Part shown: piece by piece, positions 9,822 through 20,900 of the stretch
Numbering within the stretch: position 1 is the first letter of the stretch
Layout: every line of letters starts with the position of its first letter
From: Blastocladiella emersonii ATCC 22665
Lineage: Eukaryota; Blastocladiomycota; Blastocladiomycetes; Blastocladiales; Blastocladiaceae
Length of the DNA stretch: 64,000 nt
Reading direction: 5' to 3'
NCBI GenBank assembly: GCA_025594325.1
Contig: JANHCV010000013.1
Coordinates: 1,302,001-1,366,000, forward strand
The notes under the pieces: generated by a model
Databases searched by the model: none
What the model saw: only the letters and a program-made list of their open reading frames with translations
What the model was told of the DNA's origin: nothing
Program-made: the position numbers and the translations under genes

Positions 9822-11576
9822 ATGACGAACGCGGGCCTGTACTCGGTCTTTGTCAGGTACGTTCCCCCACACCCCCATCACCCACGAAGCCGCCGAAACA
9901 TCTCGACTGACCCGCCGCCGCCGCCCTGTCCCTCAACACGCGTATAGTTTTGCGGCGGCCCTTGGCGGCTTCCTGTTCGGCTATGAGATCGGGATCATCA
10001 ACTCGGTCCTCGAGATGGACCCGTTCCAGCTGTTCTACGGCCTCTCGAACCTCGTCAACGGCGAGCTGGTCAAGACGGACGAGTCGACGTCCCGCACCTC
10101 CAACATCGTGTCCTTCTTCCTGCTCGGCTGCATCCCCGGCGCGCTGTTCATGGCCCTCGCCGCCGACATTCTCGGCCGCAAGAAGTCGATCTGGCTCGGC
10201 GCCATGTTCTTCTCGGCCGGCGCCATGATCCAGGCCCTGGTCCCCGCCTCCGACTCGATCTCGTCGCGCGTCGGTTTTGTCATGGCTGGTCGTTTTGTCG
10301 GTGGTCTTGGCGTCGGTATCCTGTCCATGACCGTGCCCCTGTACATTGCCGAGCTCGCCCCGACCAGCATCCGCGGCCGCCTCACGACCATCCAGCAGCT
10401 CATGATCACCATCGGCATCGCCTTCGCCTCGATCGTCAACGCCATCATCATCACGGTGTACAAGTCGGCTGCCAAGGACGACAACTCGCAGTGGCGCCTC
10501 GCTCTTGGCATCCAGGCCGCGCCCGGCTTCCTGCTCATCCTCATCCTGTTCCTCCTGCCCGAGTCGCCCCGCTGGCTCCTGTCCAAGAACCGCGACGACG
10601 AGGCTGCCGCCCAGCTCGCCAAGCTGCGCCAGACTGACGTCAAGGCCGCCGAGGTGCAGCAGGAGTTCCACGACATCAAGCAGTCGATCGACGCCGAGCG
10701 CCAGATCGGCACCGCGTCGTGGGGCGAGCTCATGCGCCCGGGCATCCGCAACCGTCTCGTCATTGGCGTTATGCTCCAGTTCTTCCAGCAGTGGACCGGG
10801 ATCAATGCGGTCATGTACTTCAGCTCTTCGCTCTTCATCGCAATGGGTTTCTCGCGCAATACCGCTACGACCGTTAATGTCGTTGTCCAAGCACTCGTAA
10901 ATGTGTTCGGCACGCTCCCCGGCATGTACCTCATCGAGCGCGCGGGCCGCACGCAGCTGCTCAAGTGGGGTGGTATCGGCATGGCGACCTTCATGTGGAT
11001 CATCTGCATCGCGGTCAACCTGTTCCAGTCGGCGTCCGCGGGCCTGACGCCCGACGCGTACCCGGCCTCGGCGACCGCCTACTCGCTCATCGGCCTCGTT
11101 GGGATGTATCTTTACGTCCTCTGCTGTACGTGTTCACTTACATTGACCGCGGACCCGCTCTGACACCGATCGACTGACATTTTCTCGCGCTCGCTCCCTC
11201 CACCTCGCTCGCCTCTCCAACCGCCTCGCCACTCACCCACCTCCTTTCTTTTCCCCGCAAAAAAATAGTCGCCTCGACGTGGGGCCCCGTGGTCTGGTCA
11301 TACGTTTCCGAAATCTTCCCGGCCCGTGTGCGCGGCAAGGGCGTCGGGATCGCGACCGCGAGCAACTGGATCAACAACTACATCCTCTCCGCGGTCTGGC
11401 CCTACATCAGCGAGGCTCTGCTCGCCAACCAGTACGCGATCTTCGGTTGCACCGGCCTCGCGATGGCCGCCTACGTCCACTTCCAGGTGCCCGAGACCAA
11501 GGGCAAGTCGCTCGAGGAGATGGACGAGGTGTTCGGGTTCAAGTCCGGCGCGGCCGCTTCGGAGCTCAAGGCCTGA
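9822..11576 (+). CDS. MFS hexose transporter, left copy
   Basis: Three exons: 9822-9856, 9948-11125, 11269-11576; 1,521 nt, 506 aa. Both introns have gtacgt donors and tag acceptors. The product is a 12-TM sugar porter: the first helix carries GGFLFGYEIGIINS, loop 2-3 has the GRK signature, GRLTTIQQLMITIGIAFA is in TM5, PESPRWLL follows TM6, the FFQQWTGINAVMYF block is in TM7, and PETKGKSLEEMDEVF ends the last helix. These are the diagnostic sugar-porter motifs, including the QQxxGxN substrate site. Expected role: plasma-membrane uptake of glucose or a related hexose. This copy keeps the TATA-containing 5' flank and is probably the expressed one. A run of 12-13 C follows the stop codon. A diverged intronless paralogue is at 56977-58560. 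Confidence 0.95.
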
Positions 11577-11985
11577 TCCCCCCCCCCCCCGGCCTTCTTT
11601 CGTATGGCGTGTCTCCATACTCTCTAGAAAAACCTTGTTTTGTCGTGTTACATACAGTTGTGCATTCTCCACTACTTGCTCGCAACGTCTCTTTCTCGTC
11701 AAGGTCCTCGCCCTCGCCCTTCCCTCGTCTCGCGCAAGACGCTGAGCCTCGACTTCGTGTCTCTTGCGTAACAAACCCTAACAAGCTATAAAGTGAGCCT
11801 TGATATCATGTTGAGTGTTCCGCGAGACCCGATGTTGGCGGAGAAGAGGCGCTCCGACGACGCGTTGCGCCACACCCGAAACGTGGCAGCCCGGTCGCGT
11901 GACCGTAATTAACGCGGTCGCCATTCAAGCCGGCCGCGCGATCCAGTCTCGCTGCTTCCTCCCAAAAACAACCACCACCCACGCA
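11577..11985. other. Transporter 3' flank
   Basis: Non-coding stretch inside the arm: poly-C run directly after the stop, T-rich 3' UTR-like sequence at 11620-11800, then the upstream region of the decayed F-box-type gene. No other gene seen. Confidence 0.5.
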
Positions 11986-13634
11986 ATGAAACCTTATGAA
12001 GTACATGCAACGCGCTCCGCGCGCTTCACGGACCTCCCCGCCGAGCTCGTGGCGGCGGTGCTGTGTCTGCCGCCCCTCGGCCTGCCGTCCCGCTCGCGTC
12101 GGATGGTCTCGCGGCGGTTGCGCTAGACTCTGCGACTCAATGGCACTTGCGCTGCATTTATGCGTCCCGTACCGAGCTTTACGGGTGGCAGGATCCCGCT
12201 CCTGCGAGTGCTGATCGTGACCAAGACGAGGTCTCGGACACGAAACCGTTTGGACCTTATATCGCTTACCTTGCCGCACGCGAGAAAGCCGCCGCTTCTA
12301 CTCGGACGAGCGACAAGGTTCGCTGGCTCCCGAGCCCCGACATTTTTGACACGGTGACGCTCAACCGGATCTGCCGTGGTTACGTGCCCGTCCACTTACG
12401 CCGAGTTCAGTGTACTCGATTGCGACCCATCACTTCCAGCGTCCCTCGTGATTGACACCCTTCCTTGGCTCATTGGCAATCGAGGGGAACATCTCTTTCG
12501 AGGCAATCTTTGTTCAGTGGCCTCCCTCTACGCTGGAGCCTGCAGCGTCGAGTGCACGGTCCAGCTGATGCGCCAGTTTGACGGTTACGAGGATTACATG
12601 GCGGCGCTCGGCTCCGTTCGAGACTGGTCCCGCGATTCCTTACGGACACTTCCTCGCTGGGCTTCTGTGCGATCCGAACACCGCCCCAGGCATTCTCTCA
12701 TCGCTTAATACTTTCTACTCTCACGAACACCCTCATGCGCACTGGCATCTGTACAAGTTGATTCGGCCCGAGGTCCGGCGCGGAATTGGCCGCTGGAAGC
12801 CTAGCGCCGAAGCGTCCATGGACTCGCTCCCTCTTGTTCATTTCACGCAAGCCGACTTGCGTGAGGCTCCGCCGATACGTTTGCTCAAATCGGCGTTCGA
12901 GTCGATGACCGACGACGGAGATTCGCCCAATAAGGGATCGTCCATCCACCCGATCGCTCGCGCTGATGAGACGAGCGCGCCGCTGCTGCCCGCTCACCTC
13001 GCTGATTCGTCGTGAGCGCCTTGGCAGTATGCCCTTCACGCGTTGCTCACGCAAGTCCCGCGCTTCACGCTTACGGCCGACGCGATCCCGGACGAGCTTC
13101 GTTGGATTCTGTTCTCGCGAGGCGCTCTGTCGCGCAGACTTTTTGCGCCGCGGCGAGGCCGCCTGCGGCGTGTTGCCTGGCCCAGGCACCGAGACAGCGT
13201 GGATCATTGAGCAGCTCTACCGCGCTGCGCCCGAGGTCCTGATCAGCGAGCTCGTGCGGGTGAGCGTCACGAGTCCCGCTTTTGTCTGGCGCATGCTCCA
13301 GCGCGGTGCCTTGGACGGGCTTTGCTCACCAAAGTGGCTCCTCGCTGCCGCGTCCGTGATCTTTGACCGATGCCGCGGCAAGGAGGCCGCCGGGCACGAG
13401 GCTTTGGTTAAGCTGTTTGCTGCAGCGGATGAGACCGCTCGTTCGGCCAAATTCCTTGGTTTGTACCGGACCGAATGCGAGCAGCGCGGGATTCTCCTGC
13501 TCCATCCACTTTTAGGTCGTCTCCATCTCTGTGAATACATCGCGCATCATAACCATATTTTCCTTTTCTTCGGCTCATTTCCTTCAGTTTTCGGTGACTC
13601 GCGGCTGTGGGGATTGCGCGAGAAGCGAGAGTAG
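11986..13634 (+). pseudogene. Decayed F-box-type gene in the spacer of duplication 1
   Basis: The frame from ATG 11986 begins MKPYEVHATRSARF and reaches an F-box-like core (DLPAELVAAVLCLPPLGLPS). It stops at 12126, while the continuation (VALDSATQWHLRCIYASRTE) is in another frame. Further coding-like blocks follow in changing frames: 12376-12600, 12578-13015 ending in a stop, beyond which the same frame reads WQYALHALLTQVPRFTLTAD to about 13130, then another frame to about 13560. At least three shifts and an internal stop are needed. The block near 13022-13300 matches the pattern of the gene at 40844-42031 (L.ALL...P...L.WIL, then ..P..V..L......P..W). The family is not recognised beyond F-box-like N-terminus plus helical repeats. 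The first 60 bases lie in the duplicated arm and recur at 14733-14792. Confidence 0.6.
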
Positions 13635-14732
13635 ACTATCGTTAAGCACTTGGCGGTCAATGGCGTCTGACAACGAGCAGGCGACTGCGCTATTGCCAAA
13701 AACATGTCTTTATGCCGATCGCGTAAGGTGGATTGACCAATTTCCCCTCGGCACAGCCTCTCGTCAATCCCACCAGGCAAGCATGTTCCACGCGATCACG
13801 TGTTTTGAGCAACGCGTCCCTCGCCGCCCGCCACCACAGCGCCAGGCGGCGAGCCGCGCTTGATCTCGGTCCGCGACGTCGCGCAGCTGCTCGCCGACCT
13901 CGAGTACACCGCCGACCACGCGTCCGGCATGTCGTTCAATAACAAAGTAACGAGGGTCACGGACACGGATGGACCGGAGGTGAATGTATTCGTCGTCAAA
14001 CACGCTCCTCACACTCGTGGCCGGTACCCGTCGTGCGCCGACTGGAACTTGATTTTCTTGAGCTTCTGCGACCCGAGGCTGGATGGGATGGGATGGTGGG
14101 CCGACTACGACGCGAAGGACGACGGACAGCTTGAATCGAGCGAGGCCGACCGAAGCGGCAGCTTGACGGCGGCGGCGGCAGCGGCGGCGCGGTGCGGTAG
14201 GACGAGCGGAGCGTGTGCTGGTTGCAGTCGAACTTGGCCGCCGAAACCGAGCCAAGAAGTTGTGCTCGCCATGATCTCGTTGACGGCAACGCGCGCTTGA
14301 TCTTGATCTCGCGAGAGATATCGTAGGCGTCAGTTTTTTTTTCTGATCGTGACGAGAGTAAGTAGAGGCGGGGACGCGGTACCTCGAACATGCCACGGAT
14401 CACGGCCGTGGCCGACTTGGTGCTGCGCGACGTGAAGCCGCCGCGGCCCAAACAGGTCGCTGAGCGCGCGCGTCGTCTTGGGCTCGACGAGGATGCATGC
14501 ACGCACGCACGGATGACGGTGCCGATGTCGATGAAGATGATCTACACGCGCGGCGGCAGGCGAGGATCTCGAGGTGAGCACTCGGAGCAGCGAGAGCGAG
14601 TGGGGACCAGTCAAGAGCCGCGGGCATCGATACCGCACCGTACCTGCTGCTGCTTGCGAGGCCTCGCGCTCGCTCAACTTGGGTCGTCAAGTCCCTAGGG
14701 CGCCAGCGCAACATGACGGTACGCGGCTTTCA
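13635..14732. other. Rest of spacer 1; possible gene debris
   Basis: No intact gene. A short coding-like block reads ISVRDVAQLLADLEYTADHA at 13863-13925 (plus), and another reads TSRSTKSATAVIRGMFEV at about 14380-14440 (minus), ending at a gtacc donor-like site. These could be exon remnants of unknown genes. The remainder is low-complexity GC-rich sequence. Confidence 0.3.
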
Positions 14733-17028
14733 CTCGGCGGGGAGGTCCGTGAAGCGCGCGGAGCGCGTTGCATGTACTTCATAAGGTTTCATTGCGTGGG
14801 TGGTGGTTGTTTTTGGGAGGAAGCAGCGAGACTGGATCGCGCGGCCGGCTTGAATGGCGACCGCGTTAATTACGGTCACGCGACCGGGCTGCCACGTTTC
14901 GGGTGTGGCGCAACGCGTCGTCGGAGCGCCTCTTCTCCGCCAACATCGGGTCTCGCGGAACACTCAACATGATATCAAGGCTCACTTTATAGCTTGTTAG
15001 GGTTTGTTACGCAAGAGACACGAAGTCGAGGCTCAGCGTCTTGCGCGAGACGAGGGAAGGGCGAGGGCGAGGACCTTGACGAGAAAGAGACGTTGCGAGC
15101 AAGTAGTGGAGAATGCACAACTGTATGTAACACGACAAAACAAGGTTTTTCTAGAGAGTATGGAGACACGCCATACGAAAGAAGGCCGGGGGGGGGGGGG
15201 ATCAGGCCTTGAGCTCCGAAGCGGCCGCGCCGGACTTGAACCCGAACACCTCGTCCATCTCCTCGAGCGACTTGCCCTTGGTCTCGGGCACCTGGAAGTG
15301 GACGTAGGCGGCCATCGCGAGGCCGGTGCAACCGAAGATCGCGTACTGGTTGGCGAGCAGAGCCTCGCTGATGTAGGGCCAGACCGCGGAGAGGATGTAG
15401 TTGTTGATCCAGTTGCTCGCGGTCGCGATCCCGACGCCCTTGCCGCGCACACGGGCCGGGAAGATTTCGGAAACGTATGACCAGACCACGGGGCCCCACG
15501 TCGAGGCGACTATTTTTTTGCGGGGAAAAGAAAGGAGGTGGGTGAGTGGCGAGGCGGTTGGAGAGGCGAGCGAGGTGGAGGGAGCGAGCGCGAGAAAATG
15601 TCAGTCGATCGGTGTCAGAGCGGGTCCGCGGTCAATGTAAGTGAACACGTACAGCAGAGGACGTAAAGATACATCCCAACGAGGCCGATGAGCGAGTAGG
15701 CGGTCGCCGAGGCCGGGTACGCGTCGGGCGTCAGGCCCGCGGACGCCGACTGGAACAGGTTGACCGCGATGCAGATGATCCACATGAAGGTCGCCATGCC
15801 GATACCACCCCACTTGAGCAGCTGCGTGCGGCCCGCGCGCTCGATGAGGTACATGCCGGGGAGCGTGCCGAACACATTTACGAGTGCTTGGACAACGACA
15901 TTAACGGTCGTAGCGGTATTGCGCGAGAAACCCATTGCGATGAAGAGCGAAGAGCTGAAGTACATGACCGCATTGATCCCGGTCCACTGCTGGAAGAACT
16001 GGAGCATAACGCCAATGACGAGACGGTTGCGGATGCCCGGGCGCATGAGCTCGCCCCACGACGCGGTGCCGATCTGGCGCTCGGCGTCGATCGACTGCTT
16101 GATGTCGTGGAACTCCTGCTGCACCTCGGCGGCCTTGACGTCAGTCTGGCGCAGCTTGGCGAGCTGGGCGGCAGCCTCGTCGTCGCGGTTCTTGGACAGG
16201 AGCCAGCGGGGCGACTCGGGCAGGAGGAACAGGATGAGGATGAGCAGGAAGCCGGGCGCGGCCTGGATGCCAAGAGCGAGGCGCCACTGCGAGTTGTCGT
16301 CCTTGGCAGCCGACTTGTACACCGTGATGATGATGGCGTTGACGATCGAGGCGAAGGCGATGCCGATGGTGATCATGAGCTGCTGGATGGTCGTGAGGCG
16401 GCCGCGGATGCTGGTCGGGGCGAGCTCGGCAATGTACAGGGGCACGGTCATGGACAGGATACCGACGCCAAGACCACCGACAAAACGACCAGCCATGACA
16501 AAACCGACGCGCGACGAGATCGAGTCGGAGGCGGGGACCAGGGCCTGGATCATGGCGCCGGCCGAGAAGAACATGGCGCCGAGCCAGATCGACTTCTTGC
16601 GGCCGAGAATGTCGGCGGCGAGGGCCATGAACAGCGCGCCGGGGATGCAGCCGAGCAGGAAGAAGGACACGATGTTGGAGGTGCGGGACGTCGACTCGTC
16701 CGTCTTGACCAGCTCGCCGTTGACGAGGTTCGAGAGGCCGTAGAACAGCTGGAACGGGTCCATCTCGAGGACCGAGTTGATGATCCCGATCTCATAGCCG
16801 AACAGGAAGCCGCCAAGGGCCGCCGCAAAACTATACGCGTGTTGAGGGACAGGGCGGCGGCGGCGGGTCAGTCGAGATGTTTCGGCGGCTTCGTGGGTGA
16901 TGGGGGTGTGGGGGAACGTACCTGACAAAGACCGAGTACAGGCCCGCGTTCGTCATGGTCGAGGTCGAGGTGGGAGGGAGTGATGAGGGATCAGGGAGTG
17001 GAGGGGAGGGAGATCAGCAGCGGCGCTC
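14733..17028 (-). repeat. Inverted duplication 1, right arm (2,296 bp)
   Basis: Reverse-complement copy of 9750-12045; the translated frames in both arms are the same. It starts inside what would be codon 20 of the F-box-type gene and ends 72 bp upstream of the transporter start codon, immediately next to an open frame (17029-17355) that lacks a beginning. Confidence 0.95.
15202..16956 (-). CDS. MFS hexose transporter, right (inverted) copy
   Basis: Identical in translation to the gene at 9822-11576; exons 16922-16956, 15653-16830 and 15202-15509; 506 aa; both introns kept, so the copy was made through DNA and not through cDNA. The copied segment includes only 72 bp upstream of the ATG. Beyond 17028 the sequence is unrelated coding-like DNA, and the TATA box and its surroundings are missing. 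The protein would be fully functional, but transcription would depend on a chance promoter. No stop codon or frameshift is seen, which agrees with a very recent origin. Confidence 0.9.
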
Positions 17029-17355
17029 GACGCCGCGCAGACGTTTGCTCTCCGCCCTACTCAGCCGGCCAAGTGCGAGTTCCACATCGTGCCGCTGTCG
17101 GCCATCTCGGCCTTGCTTCACGTCGCGCCGAACGGGAGCCGGCCATCGTCTGCACACCAGCGCGGGTGCAACGAGTACCTCATCAACGTGTACGACGACG
17201 CTGCGAGCCTCACGCCGCTTACGATGCCGCAGATCGCCAACTCGCTTGACCTTGTGGACCGCCGCGATCTCGACGGCGCAAACACGACGCGCTGCAAGCA
17301 CACGAGCCTGACCATGACAATACAATGCAGACTCTACGCGCTACTTAACGGATAG
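17029..17355 (+). pseudogene. 3' fragment of a gene cut by duplication 1
   Basis: Open from the first base after the arm boundary to a stop at 17353-17355 (108 codons) in a frame with balanced composition, for example CEFHIVPLSAISALLHVAPN and DDAASLTPLTMPQIANSLDL. Four Cys are present. There is no start codon or promoter at the left end, so this reads as the C-terminal part of a gene whose 5' part was replaced or separated when the arm was inserted. The family is not recognised. The missing part might be found elsewhere in the genome. Confidence 0.5.
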
Positions 17356-17993
17356 CTCATTCTCATCAGTTGATACGGAGCTGCAAATTAGCTGCAACTC
17401 AATCGGCCCGAGTGAAGACATCATTCGATGCACGTCTCGCGCCGCTCGACCACTTGTCTGACATTCTGCTGGGACAGATCGGCATTTTATCAATTGGCGC
17501 GAGGCATATCTCGATCCACACTCGTTCGATGAGTCGTTCGAGCTTTTTACTTGATCGATCAACCATGTCCATGGGTCAGATGACAAGCAAGTCGATCAAC
17601 AGGTCGAATGACTTGAGCTCACGCCGATCGATAGTTATTCGACGCGTGGATCGATTTTCTCGGCCATCTCGAACGAGAACAAGTCGATCGACATTGGATC
17701 GACTTGGCGGGTCCGGCGCGGTTTGGTGATGCTAGCCGCGGCATCGGTCAAAGATCACGGACGCGGCAGCGAGGAGCCACTTTGGTGAGCGGAGCCCGTC
17801 CGAGGCCGGGTCGGCGTCGGGCGTGAGAGCGGGGAGGGTCCGATGGGGACGCGTCGCTTTCGGGCACGGGCCGGGCATGCGGTGGCAGTGAGTCCCACCG
17901 GTGCGCGGACAGTCGGCCGTGTCTCAGGCCGGTCGGCTTGCCGCGGCCGCTTTCGACCTCCCCTCTCCCGACCCCGCCGCGGACCCGAATGCA
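17356..17993. other. Intergenic, rich in TCGAT words; upstream of FANCJ
   Basis: No gene. The stretch 17420-17705 is less GC-rich than its neighbours and contains TCGAT/ATCGA about ten times, including the 12-bp perfect palindrome TTGATCGATCAA near 17549. The last 100 bp form the FANCJ leader. Confidence 0.4.
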
Positions 17994-17997
17994 ATGA
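17989..17997 (+). promoter_or_regulatory. Two-codon uORF overlapping the FANCJ start
   Basis: ATGCAATGA at 17989-17997 encodes Met-Gln-stop and overlaps the main ATG at 17994. The same nine bases occur in the same position at the GPCR gene (50332-50340). A scanning ribosome would meet this ATG first. A regulatory effect is inference. Confidence 0.4.
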
Positions 17998-20900
17998 ACC
18001 CGTTCAACCACACGCCGCGCCCGCCGCCCCATGCAACTGCCGGCAACGGCCCCGCCAACGGGCCGCGCGTCGGTGGCGGCGCGCCCGGCGCCCCTCCGCC
18101 GCCCGCCGCCGGGTCGCTCGCCGCGCTCGCCGGCGTCAACGCCATGAACGCCAACTTTGTGCCCCTCCACGGCCACGGCCCGGTCGCGCAGCACCCGCAC
18201 CTCCCTACGCGCCCGCGGCCGAACATCATCCAGGCCCCGCCGCCCGTGCTGCCCCACCACCACCCGCACATGCACCCGCACCCGATGCCGCCGGCCGGGC
18301 TCCAGCGCACCCACTCGATGCCGTCGCCCTCGATGCAGCACCCGCACCCGCCCGCGATGCAGCGCCCGCCCATGTACCAGCAGCAGCCGCAGCAGACCGG
18401 GCTGCAGCGCACCTTCTCCATGCCGCCCGCCCCGCACTCGATGCAACACTCTCAGCAACAGCAGCAACATCCTCTCGGCCGACCAGGAACGGCCCCTCCG
18501 CCGCACCATGGGCCCGCTGCCCCACCCCCGTCGATGCCGCCGTCGGCCGCGTCGCCGCACTTCCCGCCCAGCCGCTCCGGCCCCGTCGCGCCCGCTGCCT
18601 TCCCGCCACCTGCGCAGCAGCAGCCACCTCCCGCACCACCACCGGCTGCTCCCGCGGCCGCACCCGCGCCAGCCCCGCCCACCGCCGCCTCGCCCGCCGC
18701 GACGCCGAAGCGCGCGCTCCCGTGGGCCGACTCGGGCCCGACCAGCGCCAAACGGCCCGCCGCCTCGCCGTCCGTCGGCCCGCGCAAGGTGTTCCGCCGC
18801 GACGCGCCGCCCGCTGCGCCGGCACCGACGCCCGCCACCGCCAGCCTCAACCTGACCGTCGAGCGGCTGCTGCAGTCGACCACCGCCGCCGCGATCGCCG
18901 CCAAGGCCGACGGCGGCGGCGGTGGCAAGGGCAAAAAGAAGCGCGGCGACGGCAAGGTGCAGACCAAGATCGACTTTTCGGGCGCCAAGCCCAAGGACGA
19001 GCCGTCGTCCGCGACGCCCGCCTCCGCCTCAACCCCCTCCTCCTCCACCGACACCGCCGCCAAGCCGGCCGGCCGCACCTACACCATGATGGGCGTCGAG
19101 GTGCGCTTCCCGTTCGACGCGTACCCGTCGCAGCTCAGCATGATGTCCAAGATCATCGCCGCGCTCCGCGCCGGGTCCAACGCCCTGCTCGAGTCGCCCA
19201 CCGGGTCCGGCAAGTCGCTCGCCCTCCTGTGCGCGACGCTCGCGTGGCGCGACGCCGAGGTCGGCCGCCGCCGCACCGCCTACGAGGCCGAAATGGCTGA
19301 GTACCACGTCAAGGTCAAGGCCTGGAGCGAGCGCATGGCTAAGGTCCGCAAGGAGAACGGCGCGGGCGCCGCCAAGGCTTCGGCGGCCGCCGCGCGCGCT
19401 GCCCGCGGACACGTCAAGGTCGAGCTCGAGAGCGGGTCCGACTGGTCCAGCGACGACGACTTTTTGCCCGAGGCCAAACCCAAGCCGCCGCCGCGGTTCG
19501 CCAAGGACTCCGACACCGCGAAACGCGATATCCGCGCCGCCCTGCACCCCGTCGCGCCCGTGGTCCCTGCGCTCGCGGCGGCGGCTGCCGCCAAGAAGGA
19601 GCCCGGAACCACCGCTGCCGACCCCGCTGCGCCCGCGCCTGCTGCTGCCGAAGACGACGACCCGTACTCGCCGCCCAAGCGCCCCGAGCTCGTCCCCGTC
19701 CCGCGCATCTACTTTGGTTCGCGCACGCACCGGCAGCTCGCGCAGGTCGTGCAGGAGCTGCGCGGCAACGCGACGTACCGCCCGCGCATGGCGGTGCTCG
19801 GGTCGCGCAACCAGTACTGCGTGGACAAGGACGTGCAGCGCGCGGCGAACCGCAACGACGCGTGTGCGGCGGCCGTCGACTCCAAGTCGTGCCGGTACTT
19901 CGAGGGCGCGCGCGCGCTGTCCATGTCGCGGCGGCTGCCGGCGATCTGGGACGTCGAGGACATGCGCGACCTCGGGCTCAAGTCGCGCGGGTGCCCGTAT
20001 TTTGCGTCGCGCACGCTCGCCGAGACGGCCGACCTCATCCTCTGCCCGTACAACTACCTGCTCGACCCGCAGATCCGCGCGTCTATGGGCATCAAGCTCG
20101 ATAACGCTATCGTCGTGCTCGACGAGGCGCATAACGTCGAGGACGTGGCGCGCGAGGCCGCCGGGTCCGAGATCGAGGATATCCAGCTCGCCGCGCTCGC
20201 CAAGGAGCTCGCCGATCTCATCAAGTTCTTTGGCGAGATGGACGAGGGCGACGTCATTGCCCACTACGTCAGCGGTGTGCCCGACTACGCCGTGCTGCTC
20301 CGGCTCGTCGAGGCGCTCCAGGCGTTCCTCGCCGACCACGTCAAGTCGTTCCAGGAGGTGACGTTCGACCACAAGCTCAACGTGTACGCTTTGCCGACTC
20401 TCCGAGCCGACACGGACCAAACTCACACTCGCTTGCTCGCCCGCGCGTAGCGTCAACCCAGACACGTTCGTGCGACACCTCGGGACCAGCGGCGTGACGC
20501 TCGACACGCTCGTCGATGTGCAGGCCGCGCTCGAGACGGTCAGCGCGTGCAAGGCCGACCAGCGCGAGAACTCCATGGTGCAGGTGATCTCGGACCCGGC
20601 GTTCCGCCTGCTCGGCTCGCTGCTCCTGTCGCTTGGCAACCTGTTCGACCCGCGGTTCACGGCCGACTTCCATGTCATCGCCGTCGAGCGTATCGTGCGC
20701 GCCAACACGGGCAAGACCAACGGCCGCAGCACCGGCGCGGGGAGCCGGCGGTCGAACAACAGCACGATTGCCGACTGCACGTTTCCCTGCTTCATCATGT
20801 CCCCCGACTCTGAACTGACCTGCGGTTGATCATGTAGACATGCGCGAGGAGTGGAAGCACAAGATGGCGCTGTGGTGCATGAACCCGGGCGTGACCTTCT

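Larger units (their letters stand above)
9750..12045 (+). repeat. Inverted duplication 1, left arm (2,296 bp)
   Basis: Every base checked pairs with the reverse complement of 14733-17028 (position x pairs with 26778 minus x). The boundaries were set by base comparison: 9749/17029 and 12046/14732 mismatch and homology stops. All translated frames in the two arms are identical. The arm holds 72 bp of leader, the whole hexose transporter gene, its 3' flank and the first 60 coding bases of the F-box-type gene at 11986. Confidence 0.95.

Noticed and set aside
9853-10890. Long antisense frame (345 codons) over the hexose transporter, and similar frames over the other copies, FANCJ and PFK-2
   Set aside because: Third-position GC bias opens antisense frames. 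They are Arg/Asp/Val-rich without family motifs and overlap well-supported exons.
11577-11592. Poly-C run after the transporter stop codon as a functional element
   Set aside because: Simple homopolymer in a 3' UTR; no evidence of function, and its length may be inaccurate.
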